Below are positions 1 to 14,125 of a stretch of DNA of 64,000 bases, piece after piece (positions within the stretch are counted from its first letter, which is position 1; each line of letters begins with the position of its first letter). Origin of the DNA: Scatophagus argus (lineage: Eukaryota > Chordata > Actinopteri > Scatophagidae); NCBI RefSeq assembly GCF_020382885.2, contig NC_058502.1, positions 14,721,950 through 14,785,949 of the forward strand, read 5' to 3'. Below the pieces are notes generated by a model that saw only the letters and a program-made list of their open reading frames with translations, had not been told where the DNA came from and ran no database searches. The position numbers and the translations under genes were made by a program.

Positions 1-175
1 GCAGTGATTACAGTGACAACATCACATCCAGACTGTATGAGCCTTATGATAATCTGCTGTGTAATCAGTCTTTGCACCAGGCGTTAATTGGAGAAAGATG
101 TTAAATTATCATCATGACAGATATTTCTGTAAGGTTGAAACAAATCCTGTGCCTTGTTGTTTGCACTCTCTACAG

Positions 176-3100
176 AAAGACGTGAAGGACGTGTTCACAG
201 CCATCACATTCGAGGTGGCTTACAGCCTGGGGAAGCATGTGGTGACAGAACAGGTGCGAGACCTGCCTGCACTTACGCCAGTGCTACGATGGAGGAAAGG
301 AAACAAGATCGCAGTGAAGAATGAGGTAAAACTAAAATACTGTAACACTACATTGTGATGAAATGATGTAATATATTTAAGTAGAAATTTTAAGTTTAGT
401 TAAGGTGTCAAAGATCTGATTTTACCACAATTAATGTCACGTAACCATTAATATTCTGAAATTCAAGCATCTTTCTCATTTTTGAATCATGTTGGTGAAT
501 TATTCAGATGATTCAGGCTACCACATGATCTTGCACTGTGGTGTAGAAGGTAAGATAGTTGATTTTCATAGCTGATTATAAAGAACAAATTCATGCCTTC
601 CCTGAGACCACAGAAGGAATGAAGGAATAACTCAGGCTCATTTGACTGCTTACAATGATTTGGTGTTGGTTACCAGCACATTATTGTCTGTGTTAGTTTT
701 TCTTGAGTGGAATTCAAAAAGACTGATTCATTTATTTTCATTGCAACCACCTCTAACCTGCCCCACATGTGTTTCCCCACTGTCTGCACTTCTTGAAGAG
801 CTCTGTGTGTGTCTGTCAGGGCCTACAGAATCCATTTATCTGAAACCTGCCAACGTTACACTGAATGTCAGCGCTGGACTCAAGTTTCCCTTCATGACTT
901 AGCCTTAAATAAGACCATCCTCAGGCTGATCAAAAGAGAAATCACATAGTGTAAAGATTGTGGCCTTCCTGGCTTAAAAAAAAATAAAAAATACTTGACA
1001 GCTCCAGCAGCAACACAATAGTGCCCCCTTGTCCGAATATGTAGTAGGTGTGTTCAGTGAATGGACAGCATGAGGTCATATGAACTGTGTACTTTGCTGT
1101 TTCCTCTTCAGACTTGGTTTGAGAAGAACTGCCTGTCAGACGACTGTGCTTCAGACTTGAGGCTTCATGGGAAGCTGTTGCTCTCCGGGTAAAAACTTTC
1201 GGCTTCACAGTTTACATTCATTTTCTGTCTTTGCCTTTTCTTCATCACTAAGGAAGCAAGCTGACGTCATAGGCCATGTGGGTGTGGGGAGTGGAACCAT
1301 GACGCATGCTTGGAGGATATCCATATGTTTTTCCATACTTAGGGAGTTCCCTCGCTTTTTATTGTGTGTCTTTTGCTCTCTGTTCGTTTACTGACAGCAC
1401 ATGTCTGTGGTAGGCAGTAGTCATCTTTTACATACATTTTACGTTTTACTCCAAAAACAAGCAAATACTCAATCTCCATTCCTCCCAGCTTACTTCCATT
1501 TTCAAGTAAAAATTTCAAAATTAAACAAATTTAGGTTTGTTGTTGATATGAATTTTTCTGCTGCCTGCTTCTCCTGTGACATCTCGCAGTTGTTTATTTG
1601 CAAGTTTATTTATCCTGTGAAATGCTTTGTTTACTTCCTGTTCCCAACAGACTGCATAGCAGACCTCATTTGGCCCTGGGAGGAGTGAAGAACGTTTCTT
1701 TGAACCTGACCATCTCCAACGCTGGGGATGACGCCTACGACACCAACATCTACTTCAACTTCTCCAGAGAGGTTTTCTACATCAACTTCTGGCAGAAGGT
1801 TTGTTCTTCTTGTCACTCTTGAAGTATCTACTGTTTATTCACTTAAGTACGCATGTTTATTTCTGAAATGTATTTGGTTGTTTGGTTGAAAAGATGCTGG
1901 TAAAACATGTGAATCGTTGAAATGATGCACAGGGCCAAATTTTACACATACAAGTCAGCTAATACCTTTAGTTTTCCACTGAGGTGTATATTTTCTAAAA
2001 TGCAGTTTATTTTAAAAGACTGATTAAATGTCAAGTGTGCAGTCTAAACAGTGAAGCGTACAGAGAAACAGACCTATGAGGGGACAGATCAACCTAAAGC
2101 TTTGCCTGAGCTGTGTAGGCAGCCCTGCAGATGAAAGGATAAAGAGCAGATGAACCTCAGCAGCAGCAGCAACAGCTGTCCCATCTCACAGGCCAGCAAC
2201 TCGGGCTGACCTGTCATACGTTTCTTTGACTCGTTCAAGGCAGACATACGAGCTGTGTGCATGAGAACAAATCAGAACGCACATACTTGGCACTTCCACA
2301 AGCTTGACTATGTACCTGCCTACAGTTCAGATTGCAAAATTCGTGTCAAAAAGGAGGTACATATTTAATCTGGTAAATACAGGTTCGTAATGTGAGTATT
2401 ATTACTGAATTTCATGGAGATATTCTTCAGTCCTCGCACTCCTGACCCCCAAAAGCAGTTTTCACATTCTGTCACTGTTAAAGAAATATCTACCCACTGC
2501 CATCCCACATTAAACCTGAGAGATTTTCCTCGAGACCACGCTTGCATGTGGATGGATTTCACAGCGGGAGTCTCTGCCTCTGCTCTTGTCTGTCTGCTCA
2601 TTTGTTGCAAAGAGGCCAACAGGGCCACTCTGAGCTTAGAGAGACGCCACGTCAGACAGAGCGCTCTGATACGAGCACAACCCGGCTCGCAGTAGCTTTT
2701 TGGTTGCTAGAGGGGACAGCATCCATCATGAAGACTTTTCTTCTCATAATGGACCTCATGTTTATCCTCCGGCTGGGTTTTGCACCCTGTGATGTGTAAG
2801 GATCATCTCTGTAAAGCTCACAACCTGTGACATGATTTTAAACCTCCCCAACAAAGCTGAAATTGAATTTAAATAGAATACATGCTGCAGGCAAATATTA
2901 GAAAAACAGTGTGTCAGTTTGAGTTTCATGGCTAATCTAATGAACTTATTAAATATCAGGTTACCAGCAGCCACAGAGCCTCGTTTTGTTCAGGAACCCG
3001 ATAAGTCACGGTGGCCTGCTGCACAAAGGGAACAGGAAGTGAACAGTATGAAGAGATGACAAAGAGGCCACCGAGCAGATATACTGCCATATGCTCTTTG

Positions 3101-6100
3101 AGACATTTCTAATTACTGCTGGTCCGAGGTGATGATGTGACCCCATTTTGCAAAGGTCATCTCCCAAACCTCCCCTGAGGCTTTTTTTTTTTTCAGTGAG
3201 TGAAGCGTGAACTTGTACTCCCCTCATATTATGTGTGAGTGGAATGTGTTATCTGTCTGTTGTTCTTGCAACACAAGCTGTCAGAAAGTTGTGGAGGTGA
3301 ACGGGTTTCAGGAGCACTGCCTTCACTCCTGTGGGACTGCTGCACCGGCTTCTGTGTTTTCTTTTCTGACCTCTTTTTTTTTTGCCCTAAAAGTTGTGGC
3401 AGATGTTTTGTGCCATTGTATTTCTGACAGTGGTTTATACTTCCACTCCACCATGTTTATCTGAACACCATAGTTACTCAGATTTAGATTCTACACACAA
3501 TGCCCTACATTAATGCCACGACAATATACAGTATAAAGAGCTCACCTCAAGAGCTTCAAATAAACCAGTTTACATTTTGCAGTTGCACTGAGCGATGTTT
3601 GAAATCAATACCATGGTATTTATTAGTGTTTGTCCAATAATGATACACAGAATGTCTGTGCCCAGAATTACACATCAAATAATTCATTTTAAGCTCCATG
3701 TTCCAAATTCTATGTGTTGTATTACACAATCGTGGAAGACAATGATTACATCGTAAAAAACTTCCCATACATGTAAATCAAAAACTTCTAAAACTAATTT
3801 TGAATGTGGATCAGAACCGTTAACTCAGCGCAGTGATAATAATAATGTTCTAATGATGTGAGAGGAACTATTCTGTATGAGGAGTACTTCTACTTTTGGT
3901 ACTTTATGTACATTGTGCTGATAATACTTCTGTACTTTATTTGAAGTGACATTTTGAATGCAGGACTTTTACTTGTACCATAGTATTATTACAGTGTGGT
4001 ATTACTACTTTTACTTAAATAAAGGATCATTATACTGCCACTCATTACTGGTGATTTCTGGCAGCTGCGGTAAAAAAAAATTTTAAAAAAAGATGTTGGG
4101 AATGCAACCAAGAAATGTGTAAAGTTGTGAATTTCAGTGGAACTTCAAACCAGTGAAAATACAAATCATTCATTTTCTTGGCTGTGAAATGCAGCTTTGC
4201 ACATGGCATAAAACCAAAGGTAGATGTAAATCTTAATACCTGTGTTGAAATATAAAGCAGGCAATGAAAAAAAAAAAGTTTAGAAGGTTTAGGTAGGCTG
4301 AAATAAAGCCGAATATACAAATACCTAAGTGGTTAGAGACATAAAGAGACGTGCAGAAATTGGCCTCCTGTGTGTCGTCATCCACACTGATGTACTACCC
4401 CACTCGAAGCTTCATCTGACACTAAAGCAGAATAAACAGTCCTGGTGATATTTATTGGGCCTGCCATTTGTGAAAATCCCAGCGTGTATTTGTTCCTGAC
4501 AGAGAAAGACATGAGAGCGTAAGCAAGAGAAAGAAAGTGAAGAAGTGCTGAACAAACAGACTTTTGTCGCTTTTCTCCCCATGGAGGCACAACATGCCAT
4601 ATGTTTGAGTGCTCTGCTCTCTCTCAAGGGCTGCCAGGTGGATGATGGGTAAACAGGCTGACTTCCCCAATCCTGGTCAGCCCCAAGGGACAGGCGGTGT
4701 TTGCACAGCAGCATGGAGGAATACAGGAAATAGAGGAAATTCCATCATTGCTTGCCGTAGTCTCCATGCAAAGGGCAGTGCTTATTTAAGTTGACTTAAT
4801 GAAGATGAAGGGCACGGCCACACCCTGGACTTAGACTGGGAATCTGCCGATTAAGGGGAATGCGAGTCTGGATGATACTGTGGATGGATGTGTTGCTTTA
4901 AATATGTCAGCGGAGGCAATCTTCACACCTGCTTTCTTTATCACTTTTGGAAATGTGTTTTAAACACAGGCCCAAACTGGACCATTTGTATGACTTACAT
5001 TAAGCTCCCTGCTGAATGTTCCAGGATTGTTATGCTTTGTCTCTTGTTTTTTTATTATTTTTTTTATTTTTTCTGAAGTAGTGAAGTATATCTGCCCTCT
5101 TTCATGCCTTACGCACACGAGCCAACAGCCTTGCGGTGAATTCTTGCTAAAAGAATTCTTACTCCTCATCGGGTCAGGTCCCGAGTGTTTACACAGCGCA
5201 GCCGGTGAAGCTCCATGTTGTTTAGACAAGCTTCCAAACACACAGCCTGGAGGTTGTCCAAGTACCCACCCGCCAAGACGTGTGAGCCATCACTACTTTG
5301 TACATTCTTCGTTTAATCTAATTTAGAACTTCAGGAAGATACGAGAACCTATTCTTCAACGTATAGAAGTCTGTTTCTAACAAAACACTTTGAACTTACT
5401 GTAAATGTTGACGGGTGTGTGTGTCTGTGTGCATTTTTAAAGCTGCAGTGGAGGTTACACTGTTGCTCTTTGTTACACATACATAGTTGATGACATTATC
5501 CATAATGTTTGCATTTATTTCACCTTCTGAAGCCAATGCGGGTGCTTTTTGGTTCTCCAAACTGATTGTTCTCTGTCACAGTCTGCGTCAAGTCTACTGC
5601 GTCTTCCTCCTTGTGTCTCCATGAGTGTCACCCACTCTGTCTCCAGTCTGTCTGTATTTATCTCCTACTTGTCTGTCTCTCTGTCTATCTGTCTTTTTGC
5701 AGGAAGAGAAGGGTATATCCTGTGGACTTGTTGATTTGGACTTCCTCAAATGCAGCGTGGGATTTCCCTTCATGAGAGCACAGACTAAGGTAGCTCAGAC
5801 TGAGGTAGAATCAACTGCACGTTGTCAAAACGGTATTCAGTATAAATGCAGTTTTTATCTCAGCTAAGTACAATGTATTGGTGTGCAGGAGCCTCCTCCT
5901 TATGTTTTTGCGTGGGAAGAAAAAATTCCATGTGAAGACAGCCAATGACTCCCTGTTTTTTCTGTCTTTATGTTGTAGTATCATTTTGCAGTGATTTTTG
6001 ACACGAGTCAGCTGTCCGGGGAAAATGACACATTGCAGTTCTTAGTTCAAGCAAAAAGGTCAGTATTAAAAGTCTCACGTTTTAGTGAATAACAGTAGTT

Positions 6101-9100
6101 TTTTGTAATTACTGTGATTAAAAATGCAGATTTATTCCCATAGATGTGCCCAACTTAATTAAAAATAATCTAATTAACTTTTCTTGGTGTTTGTAGAATT
6201 TAATCCTGGATTGATTTACAAAATGACTGCATAACTTAATTGCTTCTTGTTTGTTATAGTGCCAATCCCGAGCACAAACTCTCTGACAACAGTTTGGATC
6301 TGTCCATCCCTCTGGTTCATGAGACTGACACGACTATTACTGGGTAAGAACGAGAACAAACATGGACACCCCTAAGTTAAAGCTGTCGGAATTTACATGC
6401 CTCAGATGGAGACTTGAGCTGCTTGCTCATGTCTTGGCTTTTGGGAGGAGAGGGAGTGCTTTTGTCAGGATGGTGCATGTCAACTTGAAAAGCCTTATCT
6501 CTGGACGCTTTATCGTAGCTCTGCTTCACAGAGAAAGAGATTTAAAACAGGCTGAATTCCCCCCAAATCTGACATCTGATAAGACTGTTGTGTGTCTTAA
6601 ATGTGAAGGAAGGCTTCGGGGGAAAGCTGGACACATCTGTTTCAACTGCTGAGGAAAACTCTACTGTTCAGCTAATAACATGACTGAAACCAGACATTTT
6701 TATGAAGTGCTTTTTAAGGTTATTTGTGTGCATTTTGATAAATTAATGTGCCATCTGCTCTGTCTCCCCTGATCACTGTGGCTGCAGTGTCGTGACACCA
6801 AGCTCTTTTGTGTATGGAAACTCCATCGATGCCTCGCGTTTTGTCCAATTAGAAGACATGGAGTGCAACTTTCAGCCTCTCAATCTCACTTTCCAGGTAC
6901 TGCCAGCTCAGAGCATGTAGGATTTTCAGTATTTTTGTAAGGTTCTCTATATATTCACTTCTCTTTCCTTTGTCTCCTTCTTTCCCTGCCTCCATCTGAC
7001 GTGGTTCCAGGCCATAAACAAGGGGCCCAGCAGGCTTCCTGGCTCCACTGTGGACATCAGGATACCCAACCGGCTGGCTGGCAACGGAGCTGACATGTTC
7101 CACATCATTGAAACACAGGTGGATGCCAACAGCAGTCTCTCTACAGTATTTATCTAGCCCAAATCATTATTTATTAGTTTGTTCACCTGCAGTCAGCCAC
7201 TTTTTTAGCACATTCATCCAGCCTACACCCGCTGACCATGCTTCTCATTGTGGCACAGCTGCTTGTATTCATCTTCGAGGACATATTTCTGTACAGAAAG
7301 CTGCTAATCCGTGGGCTTTCTGTCATGGCATGGCCAATTTGCTTTGTGTGAGGTACCACTGGGCTAGTGAAAATCTTAGCTAAAATGTTGACGCTGCTAC
7401 TGAAGCTAGCCAACCATTTTGTTTCACAACATTTTGCATTTAGATAAAGAAACGCAATACTCCCACCTGGGTTTAAATGTTTTCTTAACCCCTTGAATTG
7501 CTCCTTTCATATAGGTAGATTGTTGGTGGGGGGCTCAAGCTGTTAATTGTATATACTGTGAATGGGCAGACAGGGTTGACTGTATCCCACCCTCCTTGAG
7601 TCCATCTGGAATCACTTTCAGAGGATCAGACAGCTTGCACGAAAAGGCAATGGGACACCTGCAGGGTGCTACTGCCCCGTACCATCCCCAGCTTGAAACC
7701 ACATATCATAAACGCTGTTAACGCTGTGTCTAGTCTGTGGCACACGGGACAGTTGCACACTTATATTTTATAGCCAGATATTCTTACATTTTATACAAAC
7801 CTCCATTGATTCAGGCATGACATACAGGTTCCTGCCTGTTGCTCCATGTGTTCCAATTTTTCTGCACAAAATCCCTCAACCTTCATTATTTACTGTGAAA
7901 ATTCTGTTCTCGTGATCAGTTTCACAAGTTAAAGTCAGGGCAGCAGCCTATGAATCTTCACACCAGCACTGGCAGCAGAAACACAGGACATGAGAAAGCG
8001 CAGCAATAAAAGCTCAGACATGCTGGGTGGCAACAGAGCAGACAATGAGGAAGGCCAGAGGAGATTTCCACCTACAGAGCTTCAGGTCAGGCTGAGGAGA
8101 GGGGAAAGGGGAAGTGTTCCCTGGGGTGTGGGCAGTAAACCAGACACCTCTAAATCACTCCATATGGGAAATCTGTCTGGGAGGGGTACCAGCTTCTTGT
8201 TGGGGAGAACTTCCTGTGAGCCCTGGAGACTCATAACAATAGTGGGATTGGGCCAGTTCAGGTGACAAAAGTGCTTGTGTCTACATTTTCATTGTCACGT
8301 CCAAATCTAAACCTATCTTTGCAACATAACAGATCTCCTACTCCGAATCTGTTATACTTTTGACTTCATTTATGTTCATTTGATATGACTTTACCTAAAA
8401 GCTGAAAGTTTTTCCGCATCCCTGTCTTGTTTCAGGTGGCCGACGGCCGAGGAAACTGCACACCTCATAGGAACCCGACACCATGCACCATTCCCCAGGA
8501 CAGAGAGAGCATCTTCCACTCCATATTTGCCTTCTTCACCAAATCGGGACGCAAAGTCTTGGTAAATATTCAGCCCTCAAGTTGCACTTTGACTGTTCAA
8601 AGGTGATCAACAGTCACCCCCTGTGGAGATTCTTGTTTTTTTCCTAGTTAGTGCAGCATCTGTTTATCACATTTCTCTCTCCCACACACTTTCTCCTTCT
8701 CTTTCCCCACTTTCTGTTTCTTCTTCTGTCCTTTTTTTTTTAAAGGACTGTGACCGGCCAGGAAGAGCGTGTATGACAGTCTCATGCAGTCTGGGTCCAC
8801 AATTAAAAGAAGAAGCTTTAAGCATAGATATTAAGCTTCTCCTCAACACTGAAATTCTTAAGAGGGTAAGAAACAAGTCACAAGCTTGACATACTTAGTC
8901 GCAGGTCATCATGTTTCTAATAATCACACTAATCCACCTTTTCACATCCCATAGGATAGTTCCTCTGTGATCCAGTTTGTGACAAGGGGCAACGTGCAAG
9001 TAAATGACAGGGCAGTGGAGGTGCCAAACGGCCTGCCAGAAGACATTTCTGTGAGTACACCATCAACTGTAAATCACCATCTACCTGTGCTGACTACAGT

Positions 9101-12100
9101 ATTTGAGTTGCTTTTGACAGAATGCAAAAAATAAAAAATAAAATCACCACACATGAAATAACTGAATTGTCACAATAATGTGATGTCACAGTGTCTGAGC
9201 CTGTTTTTTTATTTAAAAACTACTTGAAGCTGCTCTAATCAATAGTTTCAACAAGTAGCTTATAATGACAACTCCACAGGATTATCACCTGTTTTAAAGG
9301 TTTTAGCATCTTTACTTTGGTTCACTCTCACCACTATCATCAAGCTTGTTTCTGGGCAAAGTTGTCCAGTTAACACATTGTGCACTAGTGTGTATGGCCA
9401 GTACCAAATGGCAGACAAAGTTAGTGTCTAGATAGTGGGCATAGTAAAGCCAACAGCCACTGAAGACCCAGACATGAAAATTAATTTTTTACATTGGGGT
9501 GAACTGACCCTTTAAACCATGGTCTGAAGCTAATTGAGGCTGGCGTTCAAGGTTACATGTCTCTGCTGGCAAAAATCTTTCAGTAAGCATCTACATTTTT
9601 ATCTTCAGATGCAAAGTCCATCATGCTGTGGTTAGACAATGCTTGAGTGGCTGATGTGAGCCCAGGGAACAGCTGGAGGCTATGGTTATAGTGTACGGTG
9701 GCACTTCTGTCGACTGCTTTTCAGGGTCCTCAGCTGTGCTCAAGGACAAACCCTCCCTCCCACTGTTGTTTGCTGAGTGATTGAATGGCCCAGCAGATCA
9801 GATGTGATGATTATATTGAGCGCCAAGCATGCTCGCAGTGGGATCTCTCAAGTGATTAGGGCGCTGACCGGACTGCAGCCCTACTGACCCTGAGCTTCAG
9901 ACGTGCTCAGAAAATTCAGACCTGCCATGAGTATGTCTATACTGCACCACTCTTTCAGCACTTAGTGAGTGTGCTCATTCCAACGACCATTGCCCCTCTA
10001 GATTTTAGTAAACACAGTTGCCTTTTCCCTTCTGATTCCTGCTGACTAGAATACACATTGCAAAGTATAATTTGTGGTCCCTGGTTGAATCGCTCACTGC
10101 AAGCTTAGCTGACTTTTTATGTCCCGTGGCATGTTAACAAACTGGCATAAATCTATAGGGTTCTGTTTTAAGAATGCAAGTTACAAACTTAACATCACAT
10201 AACAGAGTTTACTGAACTTCACATTCAATCACACACTCCCAGAGTTAACTGGTTGCACAAGTTAAATTGGGAAAGTTAGAGTCAAAGAGCATCGACCAGT
10301 AGAGCTTTCATCTTGTCTGCATACGCAAGCGCCTTGGCATGCATAACAACACTCAGATTCCAGAGCACAGAGTAAAGCGGAGGTGTTAATGTGGGAAACT
10401 ATTCAACAGAGAGATTAATCTTCACTAGCCCACTTGGTTGCGTCCTGGCTCACAGTTGGCGTCTCATGCCACATTTGTGTTCAAAGCCCATGCAGCACCG
10501 CACATTGAGGTTCCACAGTTCCACTGAATGTACATCGTCCCACCATTGTTTACAGCAGCAACTTATGCAGGATTATCTGACATTTGGGAGTTGCACATTT
10601 ATTTATACACACGTCTTTGTTTGACATCATTAGTAAATAACCCAGCTATTTCACGATCCTTGTGAATGTGTTATTTTCCTTTTAGGGCCCTAAATGCTGA
10701 CATGAAAGCAGGCTTAGCTGTGGTGCCGAGTAATTCAAGTCAAACCACTGTCAATTTATTACAAATCAATTTGAGCGATCAAATTGATTTTGCTGGAAAC
10801 AACTCATGTTGAGAAATATTTAACAGCTTCAAAAGAACTCTTTGAAAGTGGAAAGTAGCAGACTGTCACACAGATAAATCTAATGGCAGTTGTAACTAAA
10901 AATCAAAGCGCTGCTGCTAGAAAGCGATTTAAAATAACTGTGTTCACTTAATTCCAGTAAACAGAGTATTCGTCAGTAGATACCACTGTCCTCCATTGTA
11001 GTTCAGCATTACGGTGTACATTGGGTTAAGTGAACTGAGTATGCGCTCAGTGACATATTATTCAGCAGGTCAGTGTTCATTCATGTCATGGGAAAAAGCC
11101 TAAATAGATTTTATTTATTGTGGAACCCGGCTGTTTTTTGCCAGATTTCCTGGAACAGACGAGATAACCCTAAGAATAAGCCTCATTCTGGGCTTTAAAA
11201 AAATCAGTTTAAAGTCATGAGGCTCCACATTGAGTGGGAGTGGGTGATTTGTTATTTTGAATTGCTCTGACCTAATATAATGAAAACTTGTTGGCATCAC
11301 ACACAACATCATGTATATAGTGGTGTGTTATGAAACAGTGATTGTCACGCTTACTGACTATAGTTCTATGATGTTATTCTTAGCAGAGATGAAAACATGC
11401 AGCATTTGGTTAGGCTGTCGGAGACAATGATGAACACTGTGTCTACAGCCATGTTAGCATCTCTGTTAGGCTGTATACACATAGTGTTACTTTGAGCCAA
11501 AAGTAACATTTGTATGCGAACATGCTCACAATGACAGCGATGACAACGTTCATCGATCGTCATCATCATTCGTCACATTTGCACAGTCGAATTGAAAAAA
11601 AAAAAGTAGTACAGCTGAGACTTTCCGGGTATTTCATTATAAACCAAAACACTCAATACATTCAAAAGTAGACAGATGAAAAGTCACTAAAGTCAGTGTG
11701 GATTCATCCTCTGGAGAGCGTGAACGTCTGTGTTACACTGCCATGCTGCTAGTGTAGCTAAAAATATTATTAGTATGTGACTAAAAATGTGTTTTGCAGC
11801 ACATTAAGTTGTTTAGTATTTGTTGACTGTCTGTTTGTTGCTTGTAGGGCAAAGGTCACCCATAATCACCCTGCTTTGTTCTGGGTGTACAGCTTGAAGA
11901 ATTTAGCCTTTCCTTAAAAAAATAAAATAAAAAATAAAAAATTGGGTTTCAGTGGTTGTTGCATGAAACGTGACAGTGTACAAAACCCATGTTAAATCTA
12001 CATTCATTTGGACTGCTTACTGTGTTTCTTGAGGTTGCATGAATGCTGTGTATAAAATAAATTCCATTAGAGTCCAGTTTGATGCTTTTTTCAGTTTTCA

Positions 12101-14125
12101 GTTTTAGCTTTTCTTGTAGCTCCTCTCAGATCAAATGAAGCAGACTGAAATAAGACACGTCCTGGTGGTTATTGTTGCACTACATTGCATCATTAGCAGC
12201 CCATGACTTAATGACTACTTTTGTGTGTCCCTGCCTGCGTTGTTGTGTTTCAGCTGGTGTTCGAGGCTCTCCACAGTCAGGAGCCGAGGGGTTACGTAGT
12301 CGGCTGGATCATTGCCATCAGTCTGCTGGTGGGAATCCTCATCTTTTTGCTGTTAGCTGTGCTACTCTGGAAGGTAAACACGTGAACACAGATTTTTCAG
12401 CTTACAGTATTAGTCTCATAAGTGCTTGCTTTTCTAGCAATATTTTGCTGAAGTTACACTGTTAAATAAGAGGGAGTTGCCACAGACTTGTGTATCAAAA
12501 CCAGAGCCTTCCCTAGTTATATGACAGCACAGTATTCAGTTGTACAGAGACAGCTGGAGGCAGGGGAAGAGGTGGGGGCAAGAGCTTGCTTTGGACCTTA
12601 AACAACCATGAAAAGGACAAATCACAGACTGGATAATAATTCACACCATACCATTCACATGAAAGAAGATTCTTAAAGGGAAATTGCAATTACTCTGATG
12701 TCCAGAGGCCCTGTTAGCACAGAACTCCTTTTCTTTTTCACTCCTTCATTTTCCACCGGGAATACCACAACTAAAGTTTGGAATGTTGGTCCTGGGATAC
12801 ATTTCCCCCCGATCCCCAGGTCATCAGATCTTGCCAAAATAAACCCCACTTACAAGAGCAGCACATGTCCTGTATTGCTCTTTTCAGGAAATGCCTGAGG
12901 AGAGTACAGGTCTGTATCAATAAACTTTGGTAGTCAAACTCAGATAAATGAATGGAGTCACAGCGAGCGAGGCATCATGGCTTTGTTTAGATACACACCG
13001 AGAATTTACTGCTCTCCCCAATCCTCTCACATCTCCTTTATTATACACTTTGTAACGCTATGTTATAGGTCAGTTGACTGTAAATTAGAATGGAGTATTA
13101 GATTCCTAAAGAAACAGCACATTTCTACAAGGGGATATTCTTGATTTACTTCTGTCCATTCTGGTGGTTTTGCCTATCAACTTCAAATTGTCTATTTTTT
13201 GTATTAACGACAGCCATTTTTTTCAAGCATACCATGCTGTGATGTTTTAAATTGCTTTCCTATCAGCTAGGTATCCATTGATTTATATCACAGCGGGAGA
13301 GATTTCAACTTGCATGTATTTCCAACTTAAACATAAGTAGTATAATCCATCATAGTGCACGCTAAAGGTTTAGTTGCTATTAAAAAGATATTATGTAATA
13401 ATGAATAATGCAGCTGAAAGAAAAGACTGTTTTAGATAAAGGATCTCATTCGTGGTGCTTTCAATGACACTCCTGAGAGTCAGCTACTAAATAATATCAC
13501 ATTTACAAGCTACGTAAAGTCAAATCCAGAGGACAAGTGAGAAAATATTGAAGTTGAATAATTCTATGTTTTTACATTAAAAATCTGGTTGGCAGCTACA
13601 TTACAGTTATGTACAAACTGTAGCTACTTCCCAAAAGTCAGTATGAATGACATGACAGAATTAACCCTTTCAGATTTTGTGAGTCATTGGGAAGCAGTTA
13701 TCACACAATGACAACATAAATTTGAGAAAAGCAATACCCTTCTTGGGTAGTTGGGTAGCTCAGCGCTGCACTGAGACTCCAAACAGGGAAGCTGCTAGCC
13801 TGGCTCTGTCCAAAGCCAACAAAATTCACCTGAAAGCAGTAGGTGACCACATCAGTAGAGAAAAATCTACCCTATTAAGCTTTGGAAAATGATCATCATT
13901 AATCTAAATATGTGTGGTTTATAGTTAATGACCTCAAACCACAGGCTTTTCACTCCAACAGTCAGATCTGACCACTGATACACCTTACTAAGTACTCAAG
14001 TTTTTATTTCTCTCATTCTTTGACAGATGGGATTCTTCCGTCGGCGCTACAGAGAAATCATTGAGGCTGAAAAGAACAGGAAGGACAGTGATGAAAGTTG
14101 GGACTGGATGGAAAAGAACCACTGA
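176..14125 (+). CDS. itga9: Integrin alpha-9, C-terminal 467 residues (5' part lies off the window)
   Basis: Integrin alpha subunit that pairs with beta-1 at the plasma membrane and binds matrix ligands such as tenascin-C and osteopontin (family knowledge). Thirteen exons are visible: 176-325, 1112-1188, 1651-1798, 5703-5789, 5979-6058, 6260-6343, 6788-6896, 7011-7118, 8436-8561, 8746-8865, 8955-9050, 12254-12373, 14027-14125. All have AG/GT borders and their phases join without a break. They encode the membrane-proximal calf region (for example GDDAYDTNIYFNFSRE and LDFLKCSVGFPFMR), then a transmembrane helix (GWIIAISLLVGILIFLLLAV). The cytoplasmic tail starts with the alpha-integrin motif GFFRR and ends SWDWMEKNH. 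The tail RRRYREIIEAEKNRK is diagnostic of alpha-9 rather than alpha-4. The intron at 9051-12253 shows no coding signal. Bases 1-175 look like intron. I am confident of the gene; individual exon ends could shift by a few bases. Confidence 0.95.
3830..4048 (+). repeat. Dispersed teleost repeat (family A) in an itga9 intron
   Basis: AT-rich stretch dominated by variants of 'tacttttactt', with the order '...gtacttctacttttggtac...', '...gaatgcaggacttttactt...', '...acagtgtggtattactac...' and '...acttaaataaaggatc...'. The same order of blocks recurs at 57220-58178 in this window, where it is split by a LINE. I recognise the arrangement as a very common interspersed repeat of percomorph fish, probably a non-autonomous DNA element, but I cannot assign its superfamily. 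Ends are approximate. Confidence 0.6.

Noticed and set aside
642-902. Open frame ending GPTESIYLKPANVTLNVSAG, preceded by a pyrimidine-rich tract and cag, like an alternative itga9 exon
   Set aside because: In the phase required by the preceding itga9 exon it reads only seven codons before a stop, and it matches no integrin segment.
10391-10624. 77-residue frame in the long itga9 intron
   Set aside because: Low-complexity composition, no domain and no phase-compatible splice sites with the itga9 exons.
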